From Methanomicrobiales archaeon (GTDB lineage: Archaea > Halobacteriota > Methanomicrobia > Methanomicrobiales > Methanospirillaceae), in the NCBI GenBank assembly GCA_022841205.1, contig JALHCK010000013.1, positions 1 to 64,000 on the forward strand: 64,000 nucleotides of DNA. The letters run 5' to 3'. This document shows, piece by piece, positions 49,894 through 57,592 of this stretch. The first letter of the stretch is position 1. Every line of letters begins with the position of its first letter. The translations under genes and the position numbers were made by a program. The notes under the pieces were generated by a model that saw only the letters and a list, made by a program, of their open reading frames with translations, was not told where the DNA came from and did no database searches.

Positions 49894-51168
49894 CTATAAC
49901 CAGTTCTGGGTGCGCACCGCCCCACGGATGCCGATGAGGAGTATCCCCTGCTCGATGTCCCGGTCGGTGATGAAGTCCCGGCCTTCCATCAGGGCCGAGA
50001 GGAGCGCTTCCTTGACCATGATCCGGAGATCGGCTCCGGAGAACCCCTCGGTTGCCGCTGCAAGTGCCTCGAAATCGCACCGGCAGTCAATGCTTGCGGC
50101 AACGGCCTTCATGATCTGGAACCGCATCTCCGTATCGGGCAGTCCGAACCCCACGATCTCATCAAACCGTCTCCATGCAGCCTCGTCGAGAAGTTGAGGG
50201 TGGTTCGTCGCCCCGATCAGGAGAACCCCGTCTTTGACAAGACTGATCCGGTCGATATTTTTCAAAAGCGAGTTCACGGCACGTTTCATTGCCCCGTGGT
50301 CATCGGCAACCCGGCTCTTGGCGACAAAATCGAATTCATCGATAAAAAGAATGCAGGGAGCAAATTTCCGCGCCAAATCGAAGATCCGGTCGATATTTTT
50401 CGAGGTCTCTCCAAGATACTGGGAAGTCACCATCGAGAGCCGCACTTCGATGAGCGGGAGGTGCATCTCGCGTGAAAGGGCAAGGGCAAGCGAGGTCTTC
50501 CCTGTCCCCGGGGGTCCCACGAACAGCAGCTTCCCGACTTCGTGGATACGGTGCCGGGCGAGCAGGTCGCGGTTTTCGCGGGCGATCCGGATCTTGCCGA
50601 TGATCCGTTTCTGCTCTTCGGTACAGATGAAATCTTCAAAGTTTTGTTCGATCTCTTCAGGTGAGCTGACGATGACCAGGTCCAGGGCGTGTTTCAGTTC
50701 CTCGTTCGCGGCAAGGATCTCCGCGATCTTCCTGGCACAGTAGGCCCTCGTGTCTTCATAGGGGAGGTTCTTTGCCCGGACATCCTTGTATGAGACCGGC
50801 GCCATTTCCGAGTCCTGGAAATAGAAGGCAAGGGCCGGGTTGTTCCTGATGAGGGGGGTGCCACCTTTCCGCACAAACCAGCTGGCTGCAGCCTCGAGGC
50901 TTGGCACACGGATCCGCTGGCCGAATTCCTCGCAGGCGATGACCGGGACCAAAGAGAGTTTCGCACACGCATCAGGGATCCCAAGGCTCCGTTTGATCGT
51001 GCCTTCGGACAGCGTGAGTGGGCGCTTGAACTCCTGGCCGCCGTTGACACCGAAGAGCTGGCGGCACTCCGGGGTCAGGTCGTTGATATCGAGATCGGTG
51101 TACCGGTTGAATATCTCAGCAGTGAGCGCCAGCTCGAGGAGTTTCAGGGTCTCGTCCTCTGAAGACAT
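49894..51168 (-). CDS. AAA-family ATPase (Cdc48/proteasome-like subgroup)
   Basis: The 424-residue single-ring AAA protein has Walker A VGPPGTGKTSLALAL (about residue 217), Walker B ILFIDEFDFVAKSR (about 272), sensor 1 GATNHPQLLDE and a WRRFDEIVGF arginine finger (about 325), and a C-terminal lid with GFSGADLRIMV. The N-terminal 190 residues (ELALTAEIFNRYTDLDIND ...) are not a recognised domain and may bind substrate. There is no HbYX end, so it is probably not the proteasome activator itself. It may remodel or unfold proteins; partner genes are the MBL hydrolase and methionine aminopeptidase. Confidence 0.85.
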   Translation of the reverse strand: MSSEDETLKLLELALTAEIFNRYTDLDINDLTPECRQLFGVNGGQEFKRPLTLSEGTIKRSLGIPDACAKLSLVPVIACEEFGQRIRVPSLEAAASWFVRKGGTPLIRNNPALAFYFQDSEMAPVSYKDVRAKNLPYEDTRAYCARKIAEILAANEELKHALDLVIVSSPEEIEQNFEDFICTEEQKRIIGKIRIARENRDLLARHRIHEVGKLLFVGPPGTGKTSLALALSREMHLPLIEVRLSMVTSQYLGETSKNIDRIFDLARKFAPCILFIDEFDFVAKSRVADDHGAMKRAVNSLLKNIDRISLVKDGVLLIGATNHPQLLDEAAWRRFDEIVGFGLPDTEMRFQIMKAVAASIDCRCDFEALAAATEGFSGADLRIMVKEALLSALMEGRDFITDRDIEQGILLIGIRGAVRTQNWL

Positions 51169-51212
51169 CTCTGTAACTTATAGTATTATTCTCCGGTTTC
51201 CATAATGGTATC

Positions 51213-52103
51213 TCATGACGTTGTCACGATGCAGCCGTCTGCAGTGACAATAAGGGTGTGTTCGTGCTGGGAGACGAAGCACCCCGGGATGTCGGCAAGC
51301 ACCGGGTAAGCGCGGACAATGCCCTGCGAAACCAGGGTGGACAGTGCAAAATCCTGCCGTTCTTCAGGAATCCAGCGGCGCGCAAAAGGCATGCCTCTCC
51401 GTTCCCTGATCACTCCGAGAATCCTCCGGGCAGCAGGAAGCCGTACCGGTTTGGTGCTGACCTGCTGGAAGATTTCAATCCGCTGCTTCTCTGTCACCCT
51501 GCCCGATCCGGTGCTTGCGAACGGCTCGATGGCAAAGACCATCCCTTCTTCGAGGGCCGACCCATCCTGGAACCAGAGGTTCGGAATCGTGGGAGGGGTA
51601 TGGATCTGGTACCTTGCAAGCCCGTGCCCGGTCAGGTTTGCCACGGGCCGAAATCCCCGGCTCTCGATCTCCTGCTGGATAGCACCACCAATCTGACCGA
51701 TGGTCGCTCCCGGCCGGACCAGGGCTATTGCGGCTTCGAGGGCACAGGACGATGCCTCGATCAGGAGCGGACAGTCTCCCAGGTCGATGGTGACCGCGGT
51801 ATCGGCAATATACCCGTCAAGGTGAACACCGAGATCGAGCTTCACGATGTCTCCTGCGGCAAGAACCCGCTCGTCTCCGTTCGATGCGGTATCATGGGCA
51901 GCATCCTCATTGATCGAAAGGTTCAGTGGGAATGCGAGACCGGCCCCGGAGTCTGTGACCATCTGTTCGACCGATTCAACGATCTCGAGAACGAAAGTCC
52001 CTGCCCGGATGAGGCCTGCCCCGGCGTTCCTGATCCGGGAAGCAATCCTGCCGGCTTCCCGGTAAGAATCAAACGCATCATCGGACAGGGTCGGCGTTTT
52101 CAT
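51213..52103 (-). CDS. map: type II methionine aminopeptidase
   Basis: The 296-residue M24A peptidase removes N-terminal Met. DIVKLDLGVHLDGYIADTAV (about residue 88) contains the first two metal Asp, NLTGHGLARYQIHTPPTIPN (about 158) the His and the type II insert context, MVFAIEPFAS (about 187) a Glu, and SQHEHTLIVTADG (about 280) the last Glu. Typical length for archaea. Its ATG overlaps the stop of the preceding M24 gene by 4 bases. Confidence 0.95.
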   Translation of the reverse strand: MKTPTLSDDAFDSYREAGRIASRIRNAGAGLIRAGTFVLEIVESVEQMVTDSGAGLAFPLNLSINEDAAHDTASNGDERVLAAGDIVKLDLGVHLDGYIADTAVTIDLGDCPLLIEASSCALEAAIALVRPGATIGQIGGAIQQEIESRGFRPVANLTGHGLARYQIHTPPTIPNLWFQDGSALEEGMVFAIEPFASTGSGRVTEKQRIEIFQQVSTKPVRLPAARRILGVIRERRGMPFARRWIPEERQDFALSTLVSQGIVRAYPVLADIPGCFVSQHEHTLIVTADGCIVTTS

Positions 52104-53254
52104 AGGACGAGCTCCCGGGGAAAGCGGGTGAGGCAGCGAAACCCGCTCCGGGTGACCACGCCAATGTTCTCGATGCGCACCCCGCCGGTGCCTGGGTAGT
52201 ACAGTCCCGGTTCGTTGGTGACCACGTTGCCGGCCTGCAGCAGTTCTCCTCCGGGCCCAAGGGAGGGGAGCTCGTGGACCTCCAGGCCGACACCATGACC
52301 GAGGTTGTGGGTGAAGCCCTGCAGTCCGGCAGCATAACCCCGTTCCCTGAACATATCGACAACCGCCTGGTGTACTGCACTCCCCTCGGTCCCGGCCCGG
52401 ATCGCAGCCGCAGCACGATCCTGGGCGTCACGGACTGCACAATACATATCCACGATTTCAGATGACGGTTCTCCGCGGGAAACCGTTCTCGTCATGTCCG
52501 AATAGTACCCGCTCTCCTCGCTCCAGGGAAAGATATCGATGACGATCGGTTCGTGTTCCCGGAGCGGGCCGCTTCCTATCAGATGGGGAGTTGCCGTATC
52601 TTCTCCGCAGGAGACGATGGTCTCCCTGGCGGCACATCTCCTGCTCATCAGCGACCCATGCATGGCCAATCGGACACGCTCTGATGTGAGGGGGCTCCCA
52701 TCCAGGTACAGCAGTCCGCGGCGGGGTTTTGCCTGCCGTATCAAGTTGACAGCAAGATCCATCGCCGCTTCTGTTGCACGCTGCACCTTCCCGATGTGTG
52801 CGATCTCGCCCCGGTTCTTCACAGCGCGGATCTTTTCCACCGTCCCGGCATCGAGGTAGACCGGGAAGCGTTCTTTAATTGCCATTCCGAGTGCATACGG
52901 GAACGTGGGGGGGACGAGAACAGGGCCGTTAACATATTCGGTTATCATCCGTGCCAGTGCACGCCAGCGATCCTTTTCTTCATCAAGGATCCGCAGGTAA
53001 CCGGCATCCGCCCGGCTCATGGCAGGGATTGAAGCCTCACGATGAGCACGGCCGATTTCCATCTGCGACACGATGAGGACTCCCTCGTCCCCCAGTTTCT
53101 TGATATATACCACGGGATCGGTGGTGAGGAACCGGGTAAGGTACCGCATGTCCGCATTATCAGAAGAACCGATCAGGACATATGCATCGGCACCATGCTC
53201 CGCCATTGAGGCTTCGAGGGCATCCATATCATTCTTTTTTGGCGGCACGACCAC
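52100..53254 (-). CDS. M24B aminopeptidase, Xaa-Pro dipeptidase-like
   Basis: The 384-residue protein has the creatinase-type N domain (residues 1 to about 140) and a pita-bread C domain with IDIFPWSEESGYYSDMTRTV (about residue 245), HNLGHGVGLEVHELP (about 318) and EPGLYYPGTGGVRIEN (about 350), giving the five metal ligands of Xaa-Pro peptidases. It would cleave dipeptides or oligopeptides with Pro at position 2. GTG at 53254 is used as the start; ATG at 53227 is an alternative. Confidence 0.9.
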   Translation of the reverse strand: MVVPPKKNDMDALEASMAEHGADAYVLIGSSDNADMRYLTRFLTTDPVVYIKKLGDEGVLIVSQMEIGRAHREASIPAMSRADAGYLRILDEEKDRWRALARMITEYVNGPVLVPPTFPYALGMAIKERFPVYLDAGTVEKIRAVKNRGEIAHIGKVQRATEAAMDLAVNLIRQAKPRRGLLYLDGSPLTSERVRLAMHGSLMSRRCAARETIVSCGEDTATPHLIGSGPLREHEPIVIDIFPWSEESGYYSDMTRTVSRGEPSSEIVDMYCAVRDAQDRAAAAIRAGTEGSAVHQAVVDMFRERGYAAGLQGFTHNLGHGVGLEVHELPSLGPGGELLQAGNVVTNEPGLYYPGTGGVRIENIGVVTRSGFRCLTRFPRELVL

Positions 53255-53287
53255 AAGTAGTTTTATGATGAAAGTTATCTATGAATA

Positions 53288-53521
53288 ATGGACCCGGCAA
53301 CGAAAGAACGGTTCAAATGGAAGTTCTACGGCCTTACCGTCCTGCTCAACATCATCATCCTCCTCGTTGCCATCGGAGTGATAGCCTTCTTCCTTGCACC
53401 CCCTGATTACCGGGTACCGGCCCTTGTCATCGCCATCTTTGCTGCAGGGATCCTCGGTATCCGCTTCATAAGGACGTACCGGGAGACGAAAGCGTGGCTG
53501 CAGGAGCAGGAGCAGGAGTAA
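53288..53521 (+). CDS. small membrane protein, function unknown
   Basis: A 77-residue protein: MDPATKERFKWKFYGLTVLL starts a basic N terminus and first membrane segment (about residues 14-36), then a second segment VPALVIAIFAAGILGIRF (about 45-63), ending with a basic, Glu-rich tail. Two short hydrophobic helices and charged ends are typical of small archaeal integral membrane proteins. No family is recognised. It is divergent from the M24B gene and 40 bases before the next small gene. Confidence 0.55.
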   Translation: MDPATKERFKWKFYGLTVLLNIIILLVAIGVIAFFLAPPDYRVPALVIAIFAAGILGIRFIRTYRETKAWLQEQEQE

Positions 53522-53561
53522 ATCCGGCCATACGCGTAATCCGGAAAGAGGAGTGTGCCTG

Positions 53562-53846
53562 ATGATCGAAAAAGTCAGGAGCGAGATCGAACTGATGCAG
53601 AGGCATATTGAAGTGCTCCGCACTGTGGTTGCCCACCAGCCGATCGGTATCATGAAGCTCTCCGAGCTCCTCGATCTGCCGTTTCACCGGATCCGGTACT
53701 CGCTCCGGGTCCTGGAACAGATGGGATATATCAGGGCGTCTTCCTCCGGTGCGATGGCAACAGGGCAGGCACAGGACCTCCTCGCAAACCTCAACGCCGA
53801 GCTTGAAGCGATGGAACAGCTACTGGAATCCATGAAGCTGACCTGA
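53562..53846 (+). CDS. small winged-helix-like protein, putative regulator
   Basis: A 94-residue protein starting MIEKVRSEIELMQRH, with helical heptads, then VVAHQPIGIMKLSELLDLPF, RIRYSLRVLEQMGYI, a plausible winged helix-turn-helix (about residues 22-58), and a Glu/Leu-rich C terminus that may dimerise. The ATG at 53562 has a GAGGAG ribosome-binding site eight bases upstream; an upstream GTG at 53553 is weaker. Two 12-base palindromes lie 28 bases after its stop and could be its operator. Function is otherwise unknown. Confidence 0.6.
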   Translation: MIEKVRSEIELMQRHIEVLRTVVAHQPIGIMKLSELLDLPFHRIRYSLRVLEQMGYIRASSSGAMATGQAQDLLANLNAELEAMEQLLESMKLT

Positions 53847-53874
53847 ACATGGCAGGGGACAGATCCAGCCCGGA

Positions 53875-53899
53875 GGCAGATCTGCCGGGCAGATCTGCC
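53875..53899. repeat. two tandem 12-base palindromes
   Basis: GGCAGATCTGCC at 53875-53886 and the same sequence at 53888-53899 are perfect palindromes 13 bases apart. They lie between the winged-helix gene and the tRNA-Asn TATA element (53915-53921), so they could be a regulator binding site, or a strong hairpin that ends the winged-helix transcript. Confidence 0.8.
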
Positions 53900-53957
53900 G
53901 GGATGTAACGCTACTTTTAAACATCATCAGAAAGAATGTATGAAGGCACATCAGTGT

Positions 53958-54030
53958 GCCGCCATAACTCAGTTGGTAGAGTGGCTGGCTGTTAACCAGC
54001 ATGTCACAGGTTCGAGTCCTGTTGGCGGCG
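53958..54030 (+). tRNA. tRNA-Asn (GUU)
   Basis: Acceptor strands GCCGCCA and TGGCGGC pair, discriminator G at 54030. The anticodon stem CTGG/CCAG encloses CTGTTAA, giving anticodon GTT. The T loop is TTCGAGT. A TTTTAAA box lies about 40 bases upstream. CCA is not encoded. Confidence 0.95.
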
Positions 54031-54040
54031 CTTCACCGGC

Positions 54041-54083
54041 GGGCCCGTAGCTGCGGTCATGCGTTCGAATCGCATCGGGCCCA
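54041..54083 (+). pseudogene. internally deleted tRNA-like sequence (tRNA remnant)
   Basis: Complementary acceptor strands GGGCCCG (54041-54047) and CGGGCCC (54076-54082), discriminator A, a T stem/loop ATGCG-TTCGAAT-CGCAT, and a TAGCT start of a D arm are all present, but the whole D-loop and anticodon arm (about 30 bases) are absent, leaving 43 bases. The acceptor and T arm resemble an archaeal elongator tRNA-Met. It is either a deletion remnant next to tRNA-Asn or a sequence gap in the submitted data. Confidence 0.7.
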
Positions 54084-54149
54084 TTGCCTCATCCCTGTTT
54101 TTTTGATGCCTCAAAAGCTATGTATGCCTCCAGCACAACGGGGATACGT

Positions 54150-55178
54150 ATGAAGTGTCCTGTCTGCGGTGAGGACTGCGTGAGCATGGCCCATGAGCTG
54201 CTCGATCGCGTCCCCTCGGTCTTCTCCCCATGCCCAGACTGCCCTTCCCGGATTCTCGACAAAGGCATCCCGCCGCCCTCTGATGGATACCGCGAACCCT
54301 GCAGGTGCGGAAAACGATTTATCGACGAGGTCTACGCACACATCTATGCAGTCCTGGTAAGTGAAGGGGCGTTTACCGGCACAGAGCCGCTGAAAACGGT
54401 GGGCACTCCGCTCGTGCATCCGGGGTTCTACATGCAATCCCCACCGTATTTACCTGCAAATTCCCTTGTTCTCCTCTCCCGCCCAATGGAAAAAAAGGCA
54501 GCATCCCGGATTATCCAGGAAGTTCCCGAAGTCCGGGGGGTGATAAAATATGAGAATTTCATTCCGGGGGTTGTCGATCCCGATCTCTCTGCTCCGCCAC
54601 GTACCTACGAACTTCTCGCCGGATGCGATATCCGGGCCAATATCTTCCCGTCACGGGCAGGGCCCGTTGTGCTCTACCAGCAGCAGTCGAAAACGCACAT
54701 CGAGTTTCCCCGCATGAGGAACCCCAAGATCGAGTCCGTCGAGCGCGAAATCGCTCGCATTCATCCGGAATGGTTCACCGATGCATTCTGCGGCATCGGG
54801 AAACTGGGGCTGGTTGCCGGGAGATCGGGAATCGCCCACGTGGTGATGAACGATGCCTGGTATGCGGCAGCTTTCTTTGCCGCCTATAACACCCTGGTCA
54901 ACAAGGAATTTTTCAAAGTCGACGAAGTCAGGATCCTGGCCGATTATGCGAAGATGGCGGAAATGCCGGTCATCGGGGAACCAAAGCTCATCGCAGAGAC
55001 CGGGGGTGAACAGGATATCCGGGTGTACCAGGGGGACTATCGCAGGCTTCATACCATCCTCCCTGCGCTGCCGGTGCTCGCTGCACTCGATATGTTCGAA
55101 AAAGATGACCCCGCAAGGTCAGCAGAAGCACTCCGGATCTGGCGGGAGCAGGTGCCCGGCGAGGCATTTATCCCCTGA
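54150..55178 (+). CDS. conserved protein with zinc-binding N terminus and Trm5-like Rossmann domain
   Basis: The 342-residue protein starts MKCPVCGEDC and has further Cys pairs (CPDCPS, EPCRCGK) in the first 60 residues, probably two zinc sites. Residues about 150-342 include PEWFTDAFCGIGKLGLVAGR (about 210), where D-FCGIG-L resembles motif I of Trm5-like methyltransferases, then HVVMNDAWYAAAFFAAYNTL, which matches the N-D-x-x (motif II) region. A role in methylation of RNA is a guess; no NPPY catalytic motif was seen. ATG at 54150 was preferred to earlier codons because it places the zinc motif at the N terminus. It directly precedes the SRP RNA gene. Confidence 0.5.
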   Translation: MKCPVCGEDCVSMAHELLDRVPSVFSPCPDCPSRILDKGIPPPSDGYREPCRCGKRFIDEVYAHIYAVLVSEGAFTGTEPLKTVGTPLVHPGFYMQSPPYLPANSLVLLSRPMEKKAASRIIQEVPEVRGVIKYENFIPGVVDPDLSAPPRTYELLAGCDIRANIFPSRAGPVVLYQQQSKTHIEFPRMRNPKIESVEREIARIHPEWFTDAFCGIGKLGLVAGRSGIAHVVMNDAWYAAAFFAAYNTLVNKEFFKVDEVRILADYAKMAEMPVIGEPKLIAETGGEQDIRVYQGDYRRLHTILPALPVLAALDMFEKDDPARSAEALRIWREQVPGEAFIP

Positions 55179-55200
55179 GCCTGAGACATTATATGGGGAC

Positions 55201-55464
55201 TAGCCCGGGTGGTTCGGCGTCACCTGTCACCTGAAACCGCCGGTATGCGGGGGGCGAAGTTCGAGGAAGGCCGAAGCGGGCTGCGGGAGGCTGGAGTCTC
55301 TCTTCGTTGAAACCTCGTCCTGTGAGGTCGGTGGACAGGGATCAAAGTCCCGGAGGGGGCGGCGACCTGCTGCCGCGGGGAACGGTTCAGGCCCGGAAGG
55401 GAGCAGACCTACCGTGGACATCCGGCGCCCACAGGGTCGCGGGGCGGAGGAGGGGGGCTTTCTG
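55201..55464 (+). ncRNA. ffs: archaeal SRP 7S RNA
   Basis: The 3' half contains the helix 8 core GGTTCAGGCCCGGAAGGGAG (from about 55385), which matches the conserved SRP sequence (GTTCAGG-CCGGAAGG-AGCAG), preceded by the helix 6 stem-loop GGCGGCGACCTGCTGCCGC. The 5' part CCCGGGTGGTTCGGCG-CACC-GAAACCGCCG is the archaeal Alu-domain fold. Terminal strands AGCCC (55202-55206) and GGGCT (near 55455-55459) can pair as helix 1. Ends are approximate. It functions with SRP54 and SRP19 in membrane targeting. Confidence 0.9.
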
Positions 55465-55518
55465 CGAACGCAGTTACATTCGGTCGACCGAGGACGTGTC
55501 CCCACGATGTGATTTGTT

Positions 55519-56475
55519 ATGGCGAAGGTCACGATCTTCGGGGCGACCGGCAACGTCGGCACGTTTGCCGCCCATACCATTTCTGAAATCCCCCATGTCC
55601 ACGAGGTACTCCTGGTCGGCCGGAAAGGCCGTGAAGGTCTTCTCTGTGGAATTGCCCAGGACATGAAGGATTCTTTTGCAGCCCGCGGCAACTCCACGGA
55701 GATAAACTGGACAACGGAAACCCCTGATATCCAGGGTTCGGATATCGTGGTCTGCACCGCGGGTACCGGCCGGCGTCCCGGCCAGGACCGGCTCGATCTC
55801 GCCCTCGGAAATGCCCGTGTCGTAGCCTCCATGTCGCGCGATGTCGGCACCTACGCTGACGATGCAATTATCCTGATGGTCACCAATCCCGTCGATATCA
55901 TGACCTCTGTCGCACTGGAATACTCGGGACTCGATCCGAGCCACGTGTTCGGCCTCGGCACCCACCTCGACTCCATGCGGCTGAAATCGCTCATCGCATC
56001 GCTGTTCAAAGTCCATGTCAGCGAAGTACACACCAGGATTATAGGTGAACATGGCGACAGCATGGTCCCGCTCTGGTCTGCAACCACCATCGGGGGTATC
56101 CAGATTTCCAACCTCCCGGCGTTCTCACAACTCCCGGTCGCGGAGATGATCGAGGCCGTCATGGGAAGCGGGGAGAGCATTATCAGGAACAAAGGCGCGA
56201 CTGTTTTTGGCCCTGGTGAAGCCATCGCCACGCTGGTCAGGACCGTGCTTGCCAACGAGAACCGTATCCTCACGGTATCCGCATACGTAATGAGCGAAGT
56301 CCATGACATCGGGAACGTCTGCATCGGCGTCCCGGCCCGCATCAACCGGAACGGAGTCTTCCCCGTGCCGATCAGGATCGATTCGCAGGAAGTGGTCCAG
56401 TTCAGGGCTTCGGTAGAAAAGGTCCGGGGGATAACGGCCGGACTGTTGGCCGCCCTCCAGGAAGAAAACGTATAG
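55519..56475 (+). CDS. mdh: malate dehydrogenase (LDH/MDH family)
   Basis: The 318-residue NAD(P)-dependent enzyme has a Rossmann motif FGATGNVG (about residue 7), the substrate-binding stretch TGRRPGQDR (Arg in R-R-x-x-x-x-R marks malate/oxaloacetate selectivity), NPVDIMT (about 121), and GEHGDSMVPLWS (catalytic His, about 177). An ATG immediately after the SRP RNA gene. It interconverts malate and oxaloacetate, part of the incomplete TCA pathway. Confidence 0.93.
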   Translation: MAKVTIFGATGNVGTFAAHTISEIPHVHEVLLVGRKGREGLLCGIAQDMKDSFAARGNSTEINWTTETPDIQGSDIVVCTAGTGRRPGQDRLDLALGNARVVASMSRDVGTYADDAIILMVTNPVDIMTSVALEYSGLDPSHVFGLGTHLDSMRLKSLIASLFKVHVSEVHTRIIGEHGDSMVPLWSATTIGGIQISNLPAFSQLPVAEMIEAVMGSGESIIRNKGATVFGPGEAIATLVRTVLANENRILTVSAYVMSEVHDIGNVCIGVPARINRNGVFPVPIRIDSQEVVQFRASVEKVRGITAGLLAALQEENV

Positions 56476-56482
56476 TATCCTA

Positions 56483-56740
56483 TCAGGTCAGGGTCAGTTC
56501 GACGATTTCCGCACGCTCGACGCCCTCAAGGCCGTTTATGCGGGCCTCAACAGCATCGCTCTCTCCTCCAGCATCGCTGACCACCACCGCAGCTTTCAGG
56601 GCTTTGAGCCCGAACCCGATCGGCTCTTCCCTGATCTCGTGCAGTCCTACGATGGCGGCCTTTATCCGCGATTTCAGGTCATCGAGGTCCACTTCGGGAG
56701 ATTCGGGCATGATCCGGATGATGAGTGCCACGTTTCCCAT
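56483..56740 (-). CDS. ef1b: translation elongation factor aEF-1 beta
   Basis: The 85-residue nucleotide-exchange factor for EF-1-alpha starts MGNVALIIRIMPESPEVDLD, with KAAIVGLHEIREEPIGFGL (about residue 28) and ALKAAVVVSD typical of archaeal EF-1-beta. Convergent with mdh (7 bases). Its gene follows the zinc ribbon gene by 3 bases. Confidence 0.94.
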   Translation of the reverse strand: MGNVALIIRIMPESPEVDLDDLKSRIKAAIVGLHEIREEPIGFGLKALKAAVVVSDAGGESDAVEARINGLEGVERAEIVELTLT

Positions 56741-56743
56741 GGA

Positions 56744-56905
56744 TCAGGGCCCCCTGAACCCGCACTTCGGACACACGTAGGCGATGCTCTGTTCCCTGCA
56801 CCGGACACATCGCATGATCCCGCACCCGCACTTCGGGCATCCGAATTCTGTTGCGCCTTCGAGCGCGAGGGGTGCATTGCATGATGTACACTTGCGGACT
56901 GTCAT
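56744..56905 (-). CDS. small zinc-ribbon protein
   Basis: A 53-residue protein, MTVRKCTSCNAPLALEGATE, then FGCPKCGCGIMRCVRCREQS and VCPKCGFRGP: eight Cys in four CxxC pairs form two zinc ribbons. Such proteins (archaeal Zn-ribbon RNA-binding type, often just upstream of aEF-1-beta) are thought to bind RNA; the function is unproven. Too short for usual gene lists. The ATG at 56905 is 3 bases from the T-rich stretch and the gene ends 3 bases before the aEF-1-beta start. Confidence 0.85.
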   Translation of the reverse strand: MTVRKCTSCNAPLALEGATEFGCPKCGCGIMRCVRCREQSIAYVCPKCGFRGP

Positions 56906-56952
56906 TTTTTGGACTCCCGTCTGTCGGTCCTTATATTATCTCTTCTGGAGAT

Positions 56953-57552
56953 TTAAAAGCCAATGGTCGTGCCGGTAACCGGGCGTCCCTGCAGCCACGA
57001 TTCAAGACTGCCCGGAGCCCTGCCGTTGAGGACAACCACCCGGATCCCCCGCGACAGGACAAAGGGGATGAACGATGGATCGACATCGTCCGTTTCAACC
57101 GGCCGGGAGATCCTGTCGATGGGTACCCCTCCGGACCGGATCCCGTCAACGGACTTTAACACCAGAAGATCGAGCGAGAGCGAGGCTGCTACCCATGCGG
57201 ATATGGTATCAGAAGTCACATCCCAGGTGTGGGGAAGCGGATCAGCATTCCTGAGCGGGAGGTAGGGGAGGAGAACCTCGATGGTTTTTGGAACATGAAG
57301 CTCTGCAACAGGCGGGATGCCCTGTGCAGCGATGAGCCAGCCGAACTGCTCCATGGCACAGATCGCCATCCAGTGCGCGGCATCGCCATCCACAGGGCTT
57401 TGTCTGACCAGGTTTGCGTATACCCCGCCGCCCGGAACGATTAGCGCGGGCTGCCGGCAGGATCGAAGGGTTTCAACGATCGATTTGAGACGATCTGCAA
57501 GGCTTCCCCCGATCTTGATCACCACCGGGTCCTCCATCGCATGAGATTTCAT
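56953..57552 (-). CDS. amino acid kinase family protein, candidate MfnE
   Basis: The 199-residue protein has the AAK fold: VVIKIGGSLADRLKSI (about residue 10), LIVPGGGVYANLVRQ (about 37), TWDVTSDTISAWVAASL (about 129) and LLVLKSVDGIRSGG (about 150). Similar-sized methanogen kinases include MfnE, which phosphorylates aminomethylfuran methyl phosphate in methanofuran synthesis; assignment as MfnE is a suggestion from size, fold and organism. ATG at 57552 or 57537. Divergent from the phospholipase D gene. Confidence 0.65.
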   Translation of the reverse strand: MKSHAMEDPVVIKIGGSLADRLKSIVETLRSCRQPALIVPGGGVYANLVRQSPVDGDAAHWMAICAMEQFGWLIAAQGIPPVAELHVPKTIEVLLPYLPLRNADPLPHTWDVTSDTISAWVAASLSLDLLVLKSVDGIRSGGVPIDRISRPVETDDVDPSFIPFVLSRGIRVVVLNGRAPGSLESWLQGRPVTGTTIGF

Positions 57553-57592
57553 TTCGCGGGATTAATAATCTGGGCTCCCGAACCGGAGTGCT

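Noticed and set aside
49894..51168. Assignment of the AAA ATPase as the proteasome-activating nucleotidase
   Set aside because: No coiled-coil N terminus or C-terminal HbYX tail was seen.
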